DNA of 6,651 nt from an uncultured Prevotellaceae bacterium (GCA_902775075.1 CACYKX010000173.1:1-6651); one strand, 5' to 3'; positions 1-6,572 are shown, numbered from the stretch's first letter. The notes: generated by a model not told the origin, from the letters alone. Numbers and translations: made by a program.

Positions 1-499
1 GAATTTGCGGTAAGACGGGGTAAGAATAATTCTGAATGAAGAAATATTCGGCAAAATTACTTCTGGAACCCAAAATGCCACTTTTTAAAGTGGACTCTAT
101 ACTGTTGTCTATTACAAAAATAGGAAAAGTATAGCTTGAAGGTATTGGAAAAATACCATCATATACGGATGAAATTACAACAAGGTTGATATGGTGCTTT
201 TCGCAATAGCGTTTAATTTCTATTGGGGATATTCCATTTACACCAGAACAAAAAGGTAAATACTCATAAACTAGAACTCTTTGATGTTTCTTAATATAGT
301 CGCTTACCTGCTTTACAGAGACTTTATAAAGATTGCCATCATTCGTAATTGAGTCAAGTGGAACTTCGCATTTCTTTACATGCAGTTTTTCTGATTCTGA
401 TAAATCCGAATAGCCAGAGCCATTCACCTCGATACATGAGGTTAAAATGACTCCGGCTGTCAGGAGTTGAACCGAATGGATAATTCTATTCAATTCCAT
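1..499 (-). CDS. Putative lipoprotein with degenerate thioredoxin-like fold (partial, C-terminus beyond window)
   Basis: This reading frame is open from an ATG at 497-499 to the left edge of the window: 166 codons with no stop, so the C-terminus is missing. Residues 1-22 form a type II signal peptide: a short charged start (N4 R5), a hydrophobic core, and lipobox L19-T20-S21-C22. The mature protein should therefore be a membrane-anchored periplasmic or surface lipoprotein. From about residue 74 the pattern resembles a thioredoxin fold: strand RVLVYEY, then FCSGVNG where CxxC would be, a helix SPIEIKRYC, strand INLVVIS, and FPIFVID with a probable cis-Pro at P126. Only one cysteine (C84) sits at the active-site position, so ordinary disulfide oxidoreductase activity is doubtful. 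The start overlaps the present 3' end of the upstream barrel gene by 14 bp and has no Shine-Dalgarno, which is normal in Bacteroidota. The ORF is seen directly; the lipoprotein call is strong; the fold is inferred from pattern only. Confidence 0.72.
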   Translation of the reverse strand, partial: MELNRIIHSVQLLTAGVILTSCIEVNGSGYSDLSESEKLHVKKCEVPLDSITNDGNLYKVSVKQVSDYIKKHQRVLVYEYLPFCSGVNGISPIEIKRYCEKHHINLVVISSVYDGIFPIPSSYTFPIFVIDNSIESTLKSGILGSRSNFAEYFFIQNYSYPVLPQI

Positions 500-1148
500 T
501 GTATTTGTGTATGGGGTTATTAAAACATATAGGAGAATCCCAACTGTAGGTCTTGGCTTTAGTATTGAGTCCACCTTTAAAGATATTGGTAAATCCTCTA
601 CTATAAGAAAGGCTAAGCTGGTAGTGCTTGGCGATTTCAACGCCAACCTTGGCATCGAAGCCGAAGTTTACACGATTGAAGAGTTTGTCTCCGTAAACAT
701 TTGAGGACTTTTTCTCCTCTTTGCTATGTCCTTTAGCATCAGTCGTTGTGACTTTGTCCGTACCTGTCAAGCCAAAATCTGCATAAGGGCCAACAGCAGC
801 GAGGAGATTCAAGTTGTCTGAAAGGCGGAATTTGTAGCCTACATTGACTGGAACGAGAAGAGAGTAGGTTGAGTACTTCCAGCACTGAGTCAACTTTGTT
901 TCGTTATTGAAATAGTTTTCGCTCTGTCTGTTTCTGTTGTTGAACAAGACCGAAGCATCCATAAACCAACCGTTCTCTGGGTTGTTGAAGTTCATTTCTG
1001 CTTTTGCACCTACAGCAAAACCGATCTTTGTTTTTGTCTCATCAGAAATGTTCAGATTTCCTCCTACAGTTGGACCGAAGCGGAATGTTTGTGCATTTGC
1101 GGCTGAAAAACAACCTAATGCAAGCAATGATAATAAAATCTTTTTCAT
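486..1148 (-). CDS. Outer-membrane beta-barrel protein (PorT/OMP_b-brl_2-like), probable 3' frameshift
   Basis: A 220-residue protein with a clear Sec signal peptide (MKKILLSLLALGCFSAANA, cleavage before Q20), then amphipathic beta strands typical of small Bacteroidota barrels: FRFGPTVGGNLNI, KIGFAVGAKAEMNF, WFMDASVLF, LLVPVNVGYKF, LNLLAAVGPYADFGL, FGFDAKVGVEIAKHYQLSLSYSRGF. Such proteins sit in the outer membrane; no ligand or function can be read from the sequence. The present C-terminus after S202 (WDSPICFNNPIHK...) is not barrel-like. One frame over, the same DNA encodes LGFSYMF followed by TAA at 520-522, a textbook last strand ending in Phe. Inserting one T in the AGTTGGG stretch at about 541-545 joins the two and gives a 209-residue protein. 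So this gene is either mutated, phase-variable at a short T run, or affected by a sequencing error. It has its own promoter upstream and is followed by the lipoprotein gene, probably as an operon. Confidence 0.82.
   Translation of the reverse strand: MKKILLSLLALGCFSAANAQTFRFGPTVGGNLNISDETKTKIGFAVGAKAEMNFNNPENGWFMDASVLFNNRNRQSENYFNNETKLTQCWKYSTYSLLVPVNVGYKFRLSDNLNLLAAVGPYADFGLTGTDKVTTTDAKGHSKEEKKSSNVYGDKLFNRVNFGFDAKVGVEIAKHYQLSLSYSRGFTNIFKGGLNTKAKTYSWDSPICFNNPIHKYNGIE
520..545 (-). other. Out-of-frame terminal beta strand and stop of the barrel gene (frameshift site)
   Basis: Read on the minus strand, bases 543-520 encode L-G-F-S-Y-M-F then TAA. This frame differs from that of the upstream barrel codons, which end with S202 at 543-545 before going out of phase. 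A single missing T between AGT and TGG explains the shift. With the repair the gene ends at 520 and leaves a 20-bp gap before the lipoprotein ATG at 499, a more natural layout than the present 14-bp overlap. Confidence 0.75.
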
Positions 1149-1205
1149 ATGTTGTTATGATTAAATTATGCCCAAGGACAAGTTGCCTAAGAACTTATTA
1201 TTATG

Positions 1206-1236
1206 CAAAAGTACAATCGTTTGTTTTTATACACAA
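1206..1236 (-). promoter_or_regulatory. Bacteroidota sigma-ABfr type promoter for the barrel/lipoprotein unit
   Basis: On the minus strand TACTTTTG (1213-1206) matches the Bacteroidota -7 consensus TAnnTTTG exactly. A TTG (1236-1234) lies 20 bp upstream as the -33 element (consensus TTTG/TTG). Transcription would begin near 1199-1200, giving a 5' untranslated leader of about 50 nt before the ATG at 1148. The leader lacks a Shine-Dalgarno. Consensus and spacing are known from Bacteroides; the site is not experimentally shown here. Confidence 0.65.
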
Positions 1237-1246
1237 CGCCTCCTTA

Positions 1247-1280
1247 TGCGAAACGGCAAAAATGTATTGCGAAGCGGCAA
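1247..1280. repeat. 13-bp direct repeat, 21-bp period, just upstream of the barrel-gene promoter (candidate activator site)
   Basis: TGCGAAACGGCAA at 1247-1259 and TGCGAAGCGGCAA at 1268-1280 differ by one base and start 21 bp apart, that is two helical turns. The inner copy ends about 11 bp above the -33 element of the promoter at 1206-1236. Two direct repeats on the same helical face at this distance are the usual layout of a site for a dimeric activator; LytTR-type response regulators use short direct repeats with about 21-bp period. No matching regulator gene is in the window, so its identity is unknown. Confidence 0.5.
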
Positions 1281-1392
1281 TATATTCTTTTGAAGCAATT
1301 ATAGGTATTCCTCTTTTTATAATAATCCTCTCAACTCTTACGGATAAGTAACAAAGATGATGAAGTCTATTTTGTCACTATTCTCTGTTCTT

Positions 1393-3426
1393 TTATCGCC
1401 CCAGCCCTTTTCCTTTCTTTTGTGGAACGCTTCCAAGCCCTACTTTTTGTGTTCCGTCCCAATTCGTAAGTTGGTCGGCGCAGCCATTGGAGCCACCAAG
1501 CGAAACGTAGGTATCTGCACTACATGACATGTGGTCAACAAAAGCGAGAAAGTTGTCAATGGTGTTGTCTGTGAATTGAACTTCATTCGTGGCGAAGAGT
1601 TTTGTCCAACTGGTGACACATTCTTGCTTGAAGTCTGTAAAACCATGCCAAGACATATCAGACAAGAACCTCTTTGCTGCCGAATCTATAAAGGCTTTAG
1701 AGTCCAATCCAATATTATGCTTTACAGCAGATGCCATAATGCCATAGTATATGGAAGCCGATTCTTTCTCGTTGAAGTTGACTCTGTCTGTTTTTGCAAA
1801 GGATGATAAAGCTTCATGCCCCTCATGGATGAACTTGTCAAGCACTCCTATGTATCTATTTTGCCGAGCCATGCTTTCACGTTTGGCTTCGGCTTCTTGC
1901 CGAGCCTTTTCTTTTGCATCTTCCTCCTTTCGTGCTTCCACCCGTCTCCATGCATCAGTCATTTCTGGCTCCTGCCAAATGGCATTCCAACGAGCCTTCA
2001 AATCATTGTACATTTCCATAAGTGTAGTATTATAACTTTTGGCACTGGCGAGTTCTTCCTTCGCACAGTCAAGTTGAGTAGTCACTCGCTCCACAGCCTT
2101 CTCGTCAAGTTGAGAGATGTGTTGTTTGACTTTGTTGTTTTCTACCCTTAGCGCATCATTCTCGGCACGAAGCGACTTGTTCTCCTCTATCTGCTTATTG
2201 AGGTTCTGCATATAGTAAGTGTATGTCTTGTTGACAGACTTGCGTACACCTTCATTCTGTTTGTCACGTTCTGCATTGATGGCTGCAACAAGAGCTTTGA
2301 TAGCTGCGTTGATGTTGTTTACACGCTCCTCACGCCACGCCTTTTGTCCGATAATAGTAGGAATTGGGATGGCAAGTTCTTTCTTTACGGCATTCATCGC
2401 TTCTTGAACAGGAACCTTGATGTTGAGAAAAGGAATGGTCAGCTCCTTCTTGTCGATTGTTGCAAGCACAGCATATTTCTCCACTTTGTCAAGAGCAACT
2501 TTCGCCTGACGTTCCGCCTCAAGTACCACCTTGTTTTTGTGCTTGCGTCCCCGTTTCTCTTCCTCTGAAAGTTCATCATAGGAGAAGCCTCTTGCCAAGC
2601 CATACTTATGCCCTACCTTGTTGTAATAGTCGGTATGAAGTTGTGATAAATACTGTGACTTATCCTTTGCTCGCTCTCCCCACACTTTGGCATAAGAGAC
2701 CCTTTCAACAACACCCTTTGCAACTTCCGATTTTGTGTAGTTGTCACGTTCTTCTTTTGGAAGTGCTCTCCATTCCTTTGTAGAGAGAACCTTTTCTGGA
2801 TTATCCTTGTGAATGTACCTGCTTCCGATGCGCCCACGTTTCCTTACTTGTTCAACAGGCACGGTCTGCACATGGGCATGGATGCTTGTCTCGTCACAAT
2901 GCACATCAAAGCCGATGACATTCTCTTCTCCCCATTTCTCACAAGCAAAGCGGTAGGTGTCCAATGCCCAGTCATAGATGCCTTTTTGCAATACAACCTT
3001 GCTGTGGTCAGCATTTGGATCTGATGTGTTGAGTTTCTGTTCACCAAAGGCAAGCCTGTTAAGCACATCATGGTCACCACTGAAGATGATGCCGACAGTG
3101 CAGTTCGGACTGTTCCTTGAAACTTGATCGGGACGCTTGGCATCCATATACGGCTTGAAGCCAAGTTCATCAAGTCTGTGCTGCAAGCGTTCATGCAACG
3201 GCACCGACTGGGAACCAAGAGGCACTATCTTTTCGCCCTTGACTATCTCAAAGTTGAGTCTCTTGCGTGAGTAGTTATAATGGTTGTTCTTGTCTATGTC
3301 CGCGTTTTTGAGTTGGTAACGCTTCTCGTCCCAACCTCTGCGTTCCGCCTCGTTGCCCACTTGGGACGAGAACGTTTTCTTGTCTGTGCCTACATGGATG
3401 GCGGCACGTGGTATGTTTCTTTCCAT
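1393..3426 (-). CDS. MobV-family relaxase (plasmid mobilization / Pre protein)
   Basis: A 677-residue relaxase that would nick one strand at oriT and pilot it during mobilization by a helper conjugative system. The diagnostic metal-binding motif is HCDETSIHAHV, residues 176-186 (H176, D178, E179, H183, H185), corresponding to HxDExxPHxH of the MobV/Mob_Pre family, with Ile in place of the usual Pro. An earlier block, HYNYSRKRLNFEI (49-61), matches the family's second motif (DIDxxRTxLNYEL in pMV158 MobM). The first family motif HNER, whose His is the catalytic residue of MobM, appears here as GNEAER (24-29), so the catalytic residue is unclear. Residues 405-470 and 495-522 are predicted coiled coil, rich in Glu, Lys, Asn and Ala; the end is basic (KKGKGLGR). 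MobV proteins often run 400-500 residues, so this C-terminal extension is long. The ATG at 3426 follows a 131-bp gap with inverted repeats. No clear terminator is seen downstream. Confidence 0.9.
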   Translation of the reverse strand: MERNIPRAAIHVGTDKKTFSSQVGNEAERRGWDEKRYQLKNADIDKNNHYNYSRKRLNFEIVKGEKIVPLGSQSVPLHERLQHRLDELGFKPYMDAKRPDQVSRNSPNCTVGIIFSGDHDVLNRLAFGEQKLNTSDPNADHSKVVLQKGIYDWALDTYRFACEKWGEENVIGFDVHCDETSIHAHVQTVPVEQVRKRGRIGSRYIHKDNPEKVLSTKEWRALPKEERDNYTKSEVAKGVVERVSYAKVWGERAKDKSQYLSQLHTDYYNKVGHKYGLARGFSYDELSEEEKRGRKHKNKVVLEAERQAKVALDKVEKYAVLATIDKKELTIPFLNIKVPVQEAMNAVKKELAIPIPTIIGQKAWREERVNNINAAIKALVAAINAERDKQNEGVRKSVNKTYTYYMQNLNKQIEENKSLRAENDALRVENNKVKQHISQLDEKAVERVTTQLDCAKEELASAKSYNTTLMEMYNDLKARWNAIWQEPEMTDAWRRVEARKEEDAKEKARQEAEAKRESMARQNRYIGVLDKFIHEGHEALSSFAKTDRVNFNEKESASIYYGIMASAVKHNIGLDSKAFIDSAAKRFLSDMSWHGFTDFKQECVTSWTKLFATNEVQFTDNTIDNFLAFVDHMSCSADTYVSLGGSNGCADQLTNWDGTQKVGLGSVPQKKGKGLGR

Positions 3427-3468
3427 AAGAATTTCATTTGAGCTTGTAACGTAGTTCTTGTATAATTG

Positions 3469-3578
3469 GAGACAGGTCTCGGGCGGAGCCTGAGCATAAT
3501 AGAAGGACTTTTTAAGTGAACAGCGTCAGCAAGTGAATCTAAAAGTCCCTATTATGTTTAGGACTTTTGTGAAAGTCC
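3469..3578. other. Candidate oriT: nested inverted repeats upstream of the relaxase
   Basis: This region between the Toprim gene and the relaxase holds several palindromes. GAGAC/GTCTC at 3469-3480 has a 2-bp spacer. CTCGGGC/GCCTGAG at 3478-3494 has one mismatch and a 3-bp loop. A large pair joins CATAATAG-AA-GGACTTTT (3495-3512) with AAAAGTCCCTATTATG (3541-3556): 16 bp pair around a 2-nt bulge. GGACTTT/AAAGTCC at 3561-3578 has a 4-nt loop and overlaps the last codons of the Toprim gene. GGACTTTT or its complement thus occurs four times. The loop of the large pair carries AAGTGAA twice (3514-3520, 3531-3537). In NBU-type elements oriT lies between the primase and mob genes, and MobV proteins recognise hairpins next to the nick, so oriT is the best reading. 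The nick position cannot be stated. Confidence 0.55.
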
Positions 3579-4637
3579 GTCACGCAAGCCTGCTCGCAGA
3601 TCCTTACCCACTCTGCTATGACTCTTCCACCAACGCCACCCAAGACTGTCTATCAGATGTTGGAGTGGCGGATGTTGCTTTATCAGCCTTTGTAGCGCCA
3701 TCTGCGGTGTTTCCGTCATCAGCAGGAAGTCGGCAATGTCAAGACCTTTGGTCTTTTGTTCATCGGTGGCATTGTCTTCCAAGATGTTGCTTATGACAAC
3801 CCTTTTGCAAACAGATTGCAGCAATGGAATTTTTGATTTCCATTTGTCCGTTGCTCCAAGGTCAGGAACCAAAACAACCTCCCGACCGCTTAGGACTTCG
3901 ACTGCATCTTTATTGAAACATCCGTTCATGCCTCCAGTAGCCAACCATACGAAATCAGACATGAAGTGGGTGGCAATGATGGCTGTCTTTTCGCTCTCCA
4001 CGATGGCTACAGTCTTGGTCGTGGTTTTATCTGTCAACAGATGTTCGCCAAAGAAGCACTGCCGAAGTGTAAAGTCTGGCAGTTTCAGTTCCGAGTGTAC
4101 CCAAGTCACCAGGCTGTGTGGGTCCTTGATGCGGTGTCCAGTCTTGTCATCATACTTCATTATCTTGCCAGTGCGCACATTCCCATTGACATCTATCTGC
4201 CAAAAGATAGTTGAACCGCCCCATTTCTTTGAAGTGCCGACCTTGTACAAGGCAAACAGCCGTTCTGTCTCCTCTTTGCCAAAGACCGTTGAAATGTATC
4301 GGTACAAAGGATTGACAGAATAACCATGCAGTGTTTGCTCCACCAGCTTGCTATCAATGAAAGTTGGAAGAGGTTTCTCTTTCCTGCACTCTTTGATTGG
4401 TGTCTTATATCTCCAATCATCATTGCAGTTGGCATCGGGATTGTCCTTGAAATAATCAGACGGAGAATAATGGTAGCCACAACTCTGTTCATGGTCACAA
4501 CGCCCTACATTGTCAGGAAATACAATCTGTCCTTCCTCGTCAATATATCTTGCAAAGCAACGCTTACGCCCACATTGAGGGCAAGCATATCGGTTGCCCA
4601 GCTTGTATTTCTGTAGATGGAATCTATACTCACTCAT
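3558..4637 (-). CDS. Zinc-ribbon and Toprim domain primase-like protein (DUF6371 type)
   Basis: A 359-residue protein from the first ATG in frame (4637); the open frame continues upstream to a TTG at 4733, but that stretch only translates the repeat array and is unlikely to be coding. Residues 18-62 form a zinc ribbon: CPQC (19-22), then GRCDHEQSCGYHYSP with C47 and C53. This N-terminus is characteristic of Bacteroidota mobile-element proteins of the DUF6371 group. FFGEHLL (195-201) precedes a Toprim fold: VAIVESEKTAI (210-220) with catalytic E214, and VVLVPDLGATDKW (254-266) with D259 as metal ligand. GLDIADFLL (298-306) follows. Toprim plus zinc ribbon is the architecture of DnaG-like primases, so priming of the transferred or replicating strand is likely, together with the adjacent ATPase. 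It equals in position the prm gene of NBU1. The last ~25 residues are Arg/Trp/Ser rich and not family-like to my eye. Enzyme activity is inferred. Confidence 0.8.
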   Translation of the reverse strand: MSEYRFHLQKYKLGNRYACPQCGRKRCFARYIDEEGQIVFPDNVGRCDHEQSCGYHYSPSDYFKDNPDANCNDDWRYKTPIKECRKEKPLPTFIDSKLVEQTLHGYSVNPLYRYISTVFGKEETERLFALYKVGTSKKWGGSTIFWQIDVNGNVRTGKIMKYDDKTGHRIKDPHSLVTWVHSELKLPDFTLRQCFFGEHLLTDKTTTKTVAIVESEKTAIIATHFMSDFVWLATGGMNGCFNKDAVEVLSGREVVLVPDLGATDKWKSKIPLLQSVCKRVVISNILEDNATDEQKTKGLDIADFLLMTETPQMALQRLIKQHPPLQHLIDSLGWRWWKSHSRVGKDLRAGLRDGLSQKS

Positions 4638-4759
4638 AAGGCTCTGCACTTGTTGCACCTTGCACTTTCTGCACTTTTGCACTTGTTGGGCACAAAATGC
4701 AGCATATTTTGTGCAAGAGTGCAAGAAGTGCAAAGTGCAAACGGTGCAAGGTGGTGATT
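4638..4759. repeat. Mirror-symmetric TGCAC iteron palindrome (candidate replication origin or operator)
   Basis: This fills nearly the whole gap between the ATPase stop and the Toprim ATG. TGCAC starts at 4645, 4654, 4661, 4670 and 4678; its complement GTGCA starts at 4711, 4719, 4728, 4735 and 4744. The steps are 9, 7, 9, 8 on the left and 8, 9, 7, 9 on the right, so the two arms are mirror images about 4696-4697. Inside sits a perfect 9-bp pair GCACAAAAT (4690-4698) / ATTTTGTGC (4706-4714). Most motifs are followed or preceded by T or A (TTGCACTT type). Ten ordered copies in a spacer between two replication genes suggest a binding array for an initiator, such as a primase/helicase loading site or the HTH protein. 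An attenuating RNA hairpin for the downstream genes is an alternative. Confidence 0.75.
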
Positions 4760-6124
4760 CTACTTCTGTACTTTCTCATAATTGCCTTGCTTGTCTTTGA
4801 TGATAAAGTTTCTCTGACAGAAGTCTTTGAGCATATACATGACAGTACGTCTTGCAAAACCGAAATCCGCTCCAGCCTTTACTGCTTCAGCAGTTACGAA
4901 CTTGTTTCCCAACGAGTCAAGTACCTGTTTCTTCACAGGGTCGGTAGCCTCGGTTAAAACGAGGTCATCCATCCTTTTGTATGACTTCTCAAAGTAATCG
5001 CTCATCCGTATGGCTGCATTCACGGACTCCGCATCAACAAAATCCTTGTGAGACTCATTACAAGCCCATCGGAACAGTTGGAATATCAAGGCAAGTCGAG
5101 CCGTGTTCAAAGGAACTTTTGCAGCACGTGAGTCTATCATTTTTTCATCCGTAATGGCATTCTGCCGTTCTATGTCCTCATTCTGCCAATCATAGAATAT
5201 ATCAATGGCTTCATCAGAGAAGTCAAGAACATTGAAGATGCCTTCCGTAAAAGGAAGAGCCACAGCCTTGTCTATGATCTCTTTCCATACACGGAATGGT
5301 CTTTCAATGATTGCAGCATCCTGTTTTGGAACCTTAACCCAAGGAGCAATCTTCAAACCTTTTGGGCATGTGATCAGAAAACGGTCAAGAAAACCATTCT
5401 TCTTGAATCCCATATCATAAAGTTCATGCACAATACCAGTCTGGATAGTTCCTACAATCTGTATGCAAGGATAGTCAATGCGTAAAGGACAATCAAGATT
5501 ACAACGAGATACATCTACTGGCAAGCCATTGTGAGCCGACAGCATCTGTTGTACAAAAGAACTGTTGTTGTATCGGTTGATGGTGTTGAACAGCCCCATT
5601 ATCTCATCCACCACAACAGCCACACCTCTGAGGTTGGCATCGTGATTGCGCATAAGAATCTCTGGCGTGAAGTCATTCATGATATTCTTATGCAGGACTG
5701 GTACTGGAGGTAACGATTCCCATTCCGTCCGTTTTTTGCCCTTGTTTCTCTCCACAATGGCTGCATACTCATTCTTTAGAGCCTTGAACTTATGGTGCTC
5801 CTCAGTATCAATGTCATGCAACGGCTTGTAGGCAAAGTTCAATGGTGGAGTCTTGCCGACTCCTGGTCTGCCAACAAGAATGACATATAGGATAGGTGAA
5901 GTAATCCAATTGCCTTTAATCCGGATATAGCAGGAGTTGCCGACGGCTGCTGCCATAGCGGATATTAGGGAAGTAGCGGTAAACTCAATGGAATAGTTCT
6001 CCGTCCTTGCCAAATCAAGAATCATCTGCTGCATCTTCTGGGGGAATACGTCAAGCGGAATTCCAGAAGTGGCTACGCCCGAAGCCTCCGAGCGTAGCTT
6101 GTTACAAATTTCAAGCGCATCCAT
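4760..6124 (-). CDS. DUF3987-family P-loop ATPase (primase-helicase-like replication protein)
   Basis: A 454-residue protein of the DUF3987 group, found in plasmids, phages and mobilizable elements of Bacteroidota and thought to act as replicative helicase or primase partner. Residues 27-80 form the family N-terminal helical part (FPQKMQQMI...). Walker A is GRPGVGKT (85-92), preceded by strand ILYVILV. Walker B is VAVVVDEI (168-175) with D173 and E174. IQIVGTIQ (221-228) looks like sensor 1, and NGFLDRFLIT (243-252) carries a candidate arginine finger R248. The C-terminal ~45 residues (LDSLGNKFVTAEAVKAGADF..., 408-454) read as a winged-helix DNA-binding domain. The ATG at 6124 lies 4 bp after the stop of the HTH gene, so the two are co-transcribed and probably translationally coupled. 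It is followed by the TGCAC palindrome and the Toprim gene. Helicase function is inferred from family and context. Confidence 0.87.
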   Translation of the reverse strand: MDALEICNKLRSEASGVATSGIPLDVFPQKMQQMILDLARTENYSIEFTATSLISAMAAAVGNSCYIRIKGNWITSPILYVILVGRPGVGKTPPLNFAYKPLHDIDTEEHHKFKALKNEYAAIVERNKGKKRTEWESLPPVPVLHKNIMNDFTPEILMRNHDANLRGVAVVVDEIMGLFNTINRYNNSSFVQQMLSAHNGLPVDVSRCNLDCPLRIDYPCIQIVGTIQTGIVHELYDMGFKKNGFLDRFLITCPKGLKIAPWVKVPKQDAAIIERPFRVWKEIIDKAVALPFTEGIFNVLDFSDEAIDIFYDWQNEDIERQNAITDEKMIDSRAAKVPLNTARLALIFQLFRWACNESHKDFVDAESVNAAIRMSDYFEKSYKRMDDLVLTEATDPVKKQVLDSLGNKFVTAEAVKAGADFGFARRTVMYMLKDFCQRNFIIKDKQGNYEKVQK

Positions 6125-6128
6125 GACA

Positions 6129-6500
6129 TTACCAGTTTAAGGGTTTCGGCTTGCGCTTGTTTCCTGCAAGAATGGCTGCATTCTCTTCCTCTGCCGTAAG
6201 AGGTACAGGATTCTTGCGGTTAGTCTCCAGCCACTTGTCAAGTTCATCTTGATAAAGGCAGTAACGCTTGCCCGGCTTGGTGGCAGGAATGCTGCCGTTG
6301 CCAAGTTTCATGTAGAGAGTAGCCATAGGCATTTTCAGGTATGCCGATGCTTCCTCCACACTCATAGGTATGTGCGTGTTCGCCTTGTGTGGCTTGTTCT
6401 GTGATTGCAGACTGATGATCATCTGCTTCATGCCCACCACTTCGTCCCGAAGCTGGGCAACGATCATTGGAAGGTCGTTGAAAGTTAATTCCTTTGTCAT
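6129..6500 (-). CDS. Helix-turn-helix DNA-binding protein (HTH_17 / excisionase-like)
   Basis: A 123-residue protein counted from the ATG at 6500; an in-frame TTG at 6506 would add two residues but is less likely. Residues 10-36 form an amphipathic helix, probably for dimerization. Residues 46-93 are a MerR/excisionase-type HTH: MSVEEASAYLKMPMATLYM is the helix-turn-helix, followed by a wing (IPATKPGKRYCLYQ) and the closing helix DELDKWLE. The tail is basic (GNKRKPKPLNW). Small proteins of this kind lead replication/mobilization operons of Bacteroidota integrative and mobilizable elements and act as regulators or as directionality factors for an integrase. It is the first gene of the operon and sits 4 bp before the ATPase gene. 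Targets may be the repeats at 6574-6627 or the TGCAC array; nothing in the sequence decides this. Confidence 0.85.
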   Translation of the reverse strand: MTKELTFNDLPMIVAQLRDEVVGMKQMIISLQSQNKPHKANTHIPMSVEEASAYLKMPMATLYMKLGNGSIPATKPGKRYCLYQDELDKWLETNRKNPVPLTAEEENAAILAGNKRKPKPLNW

Positions 6501-6572
6501 ATACAAGTTGTTCTAAAAAACTGGGACAAAGGAACAGAATGATGCTTCCGTTACTGCGCGCGCGAGTCGAGA

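Noticed and set aside
1004..1351. A 115-codon plus-strand open frame crossing the start of the barrel gene and its promoter.
   Set aside because: It covers the barrel signal-peptide codons antisense and the promoter/repeat region; no protein-like pattern is seen.
1335..1355. A small CTTA/TAAG hairpin downstream of the relaxase as a terminator.
   Set aside because: Only a 4-bp A+T-rich stem without a T tract.
3495..3556. The large hairpin after the Toprim gene as a Rho-independent terminator.
   Set aside because: The stem is A+T rich, bulged, has a 28-nt loop and is not followed by a U tract in the transcript direction; an oriT role fits better.
3736..4323. A 195-codon open frame on the plus strand.
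   Set aside because: It lies antisense within the Toprim gene, whose motifs are clear; its translation has low complexity and no recognisable fold.
4638..4733. A Cys/Lys/Gln-rich N-terminal extension of the Toprim protein (32 residues).
   Set aside because: It begins at TTG and is only the translation of the TGCAC repeat array; the first in-frame ATG is at 4637, directly ahead of the zinc-ribbon region.
4645..4748. A CRISPR array.
   Set aside because: Repeats are 5-7 bp with 2-4 bp gaps and change orientation in the middle; there are no spacers or cas genes.
4594..4857. Short Cys-rich open frames on both strands through the TGCAC palindrome, resembling a small metal-binding peptide.
   Set aside because: The cysteines come from TGC in the repeat itself, and the frames overlap real genes on both sides.
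6556..6564. GCGCGCGCG as a functional Z-DNA or methylation site.
   Set aside because: Only 9 bp long and without other supporting signal; mentioned only as local context.
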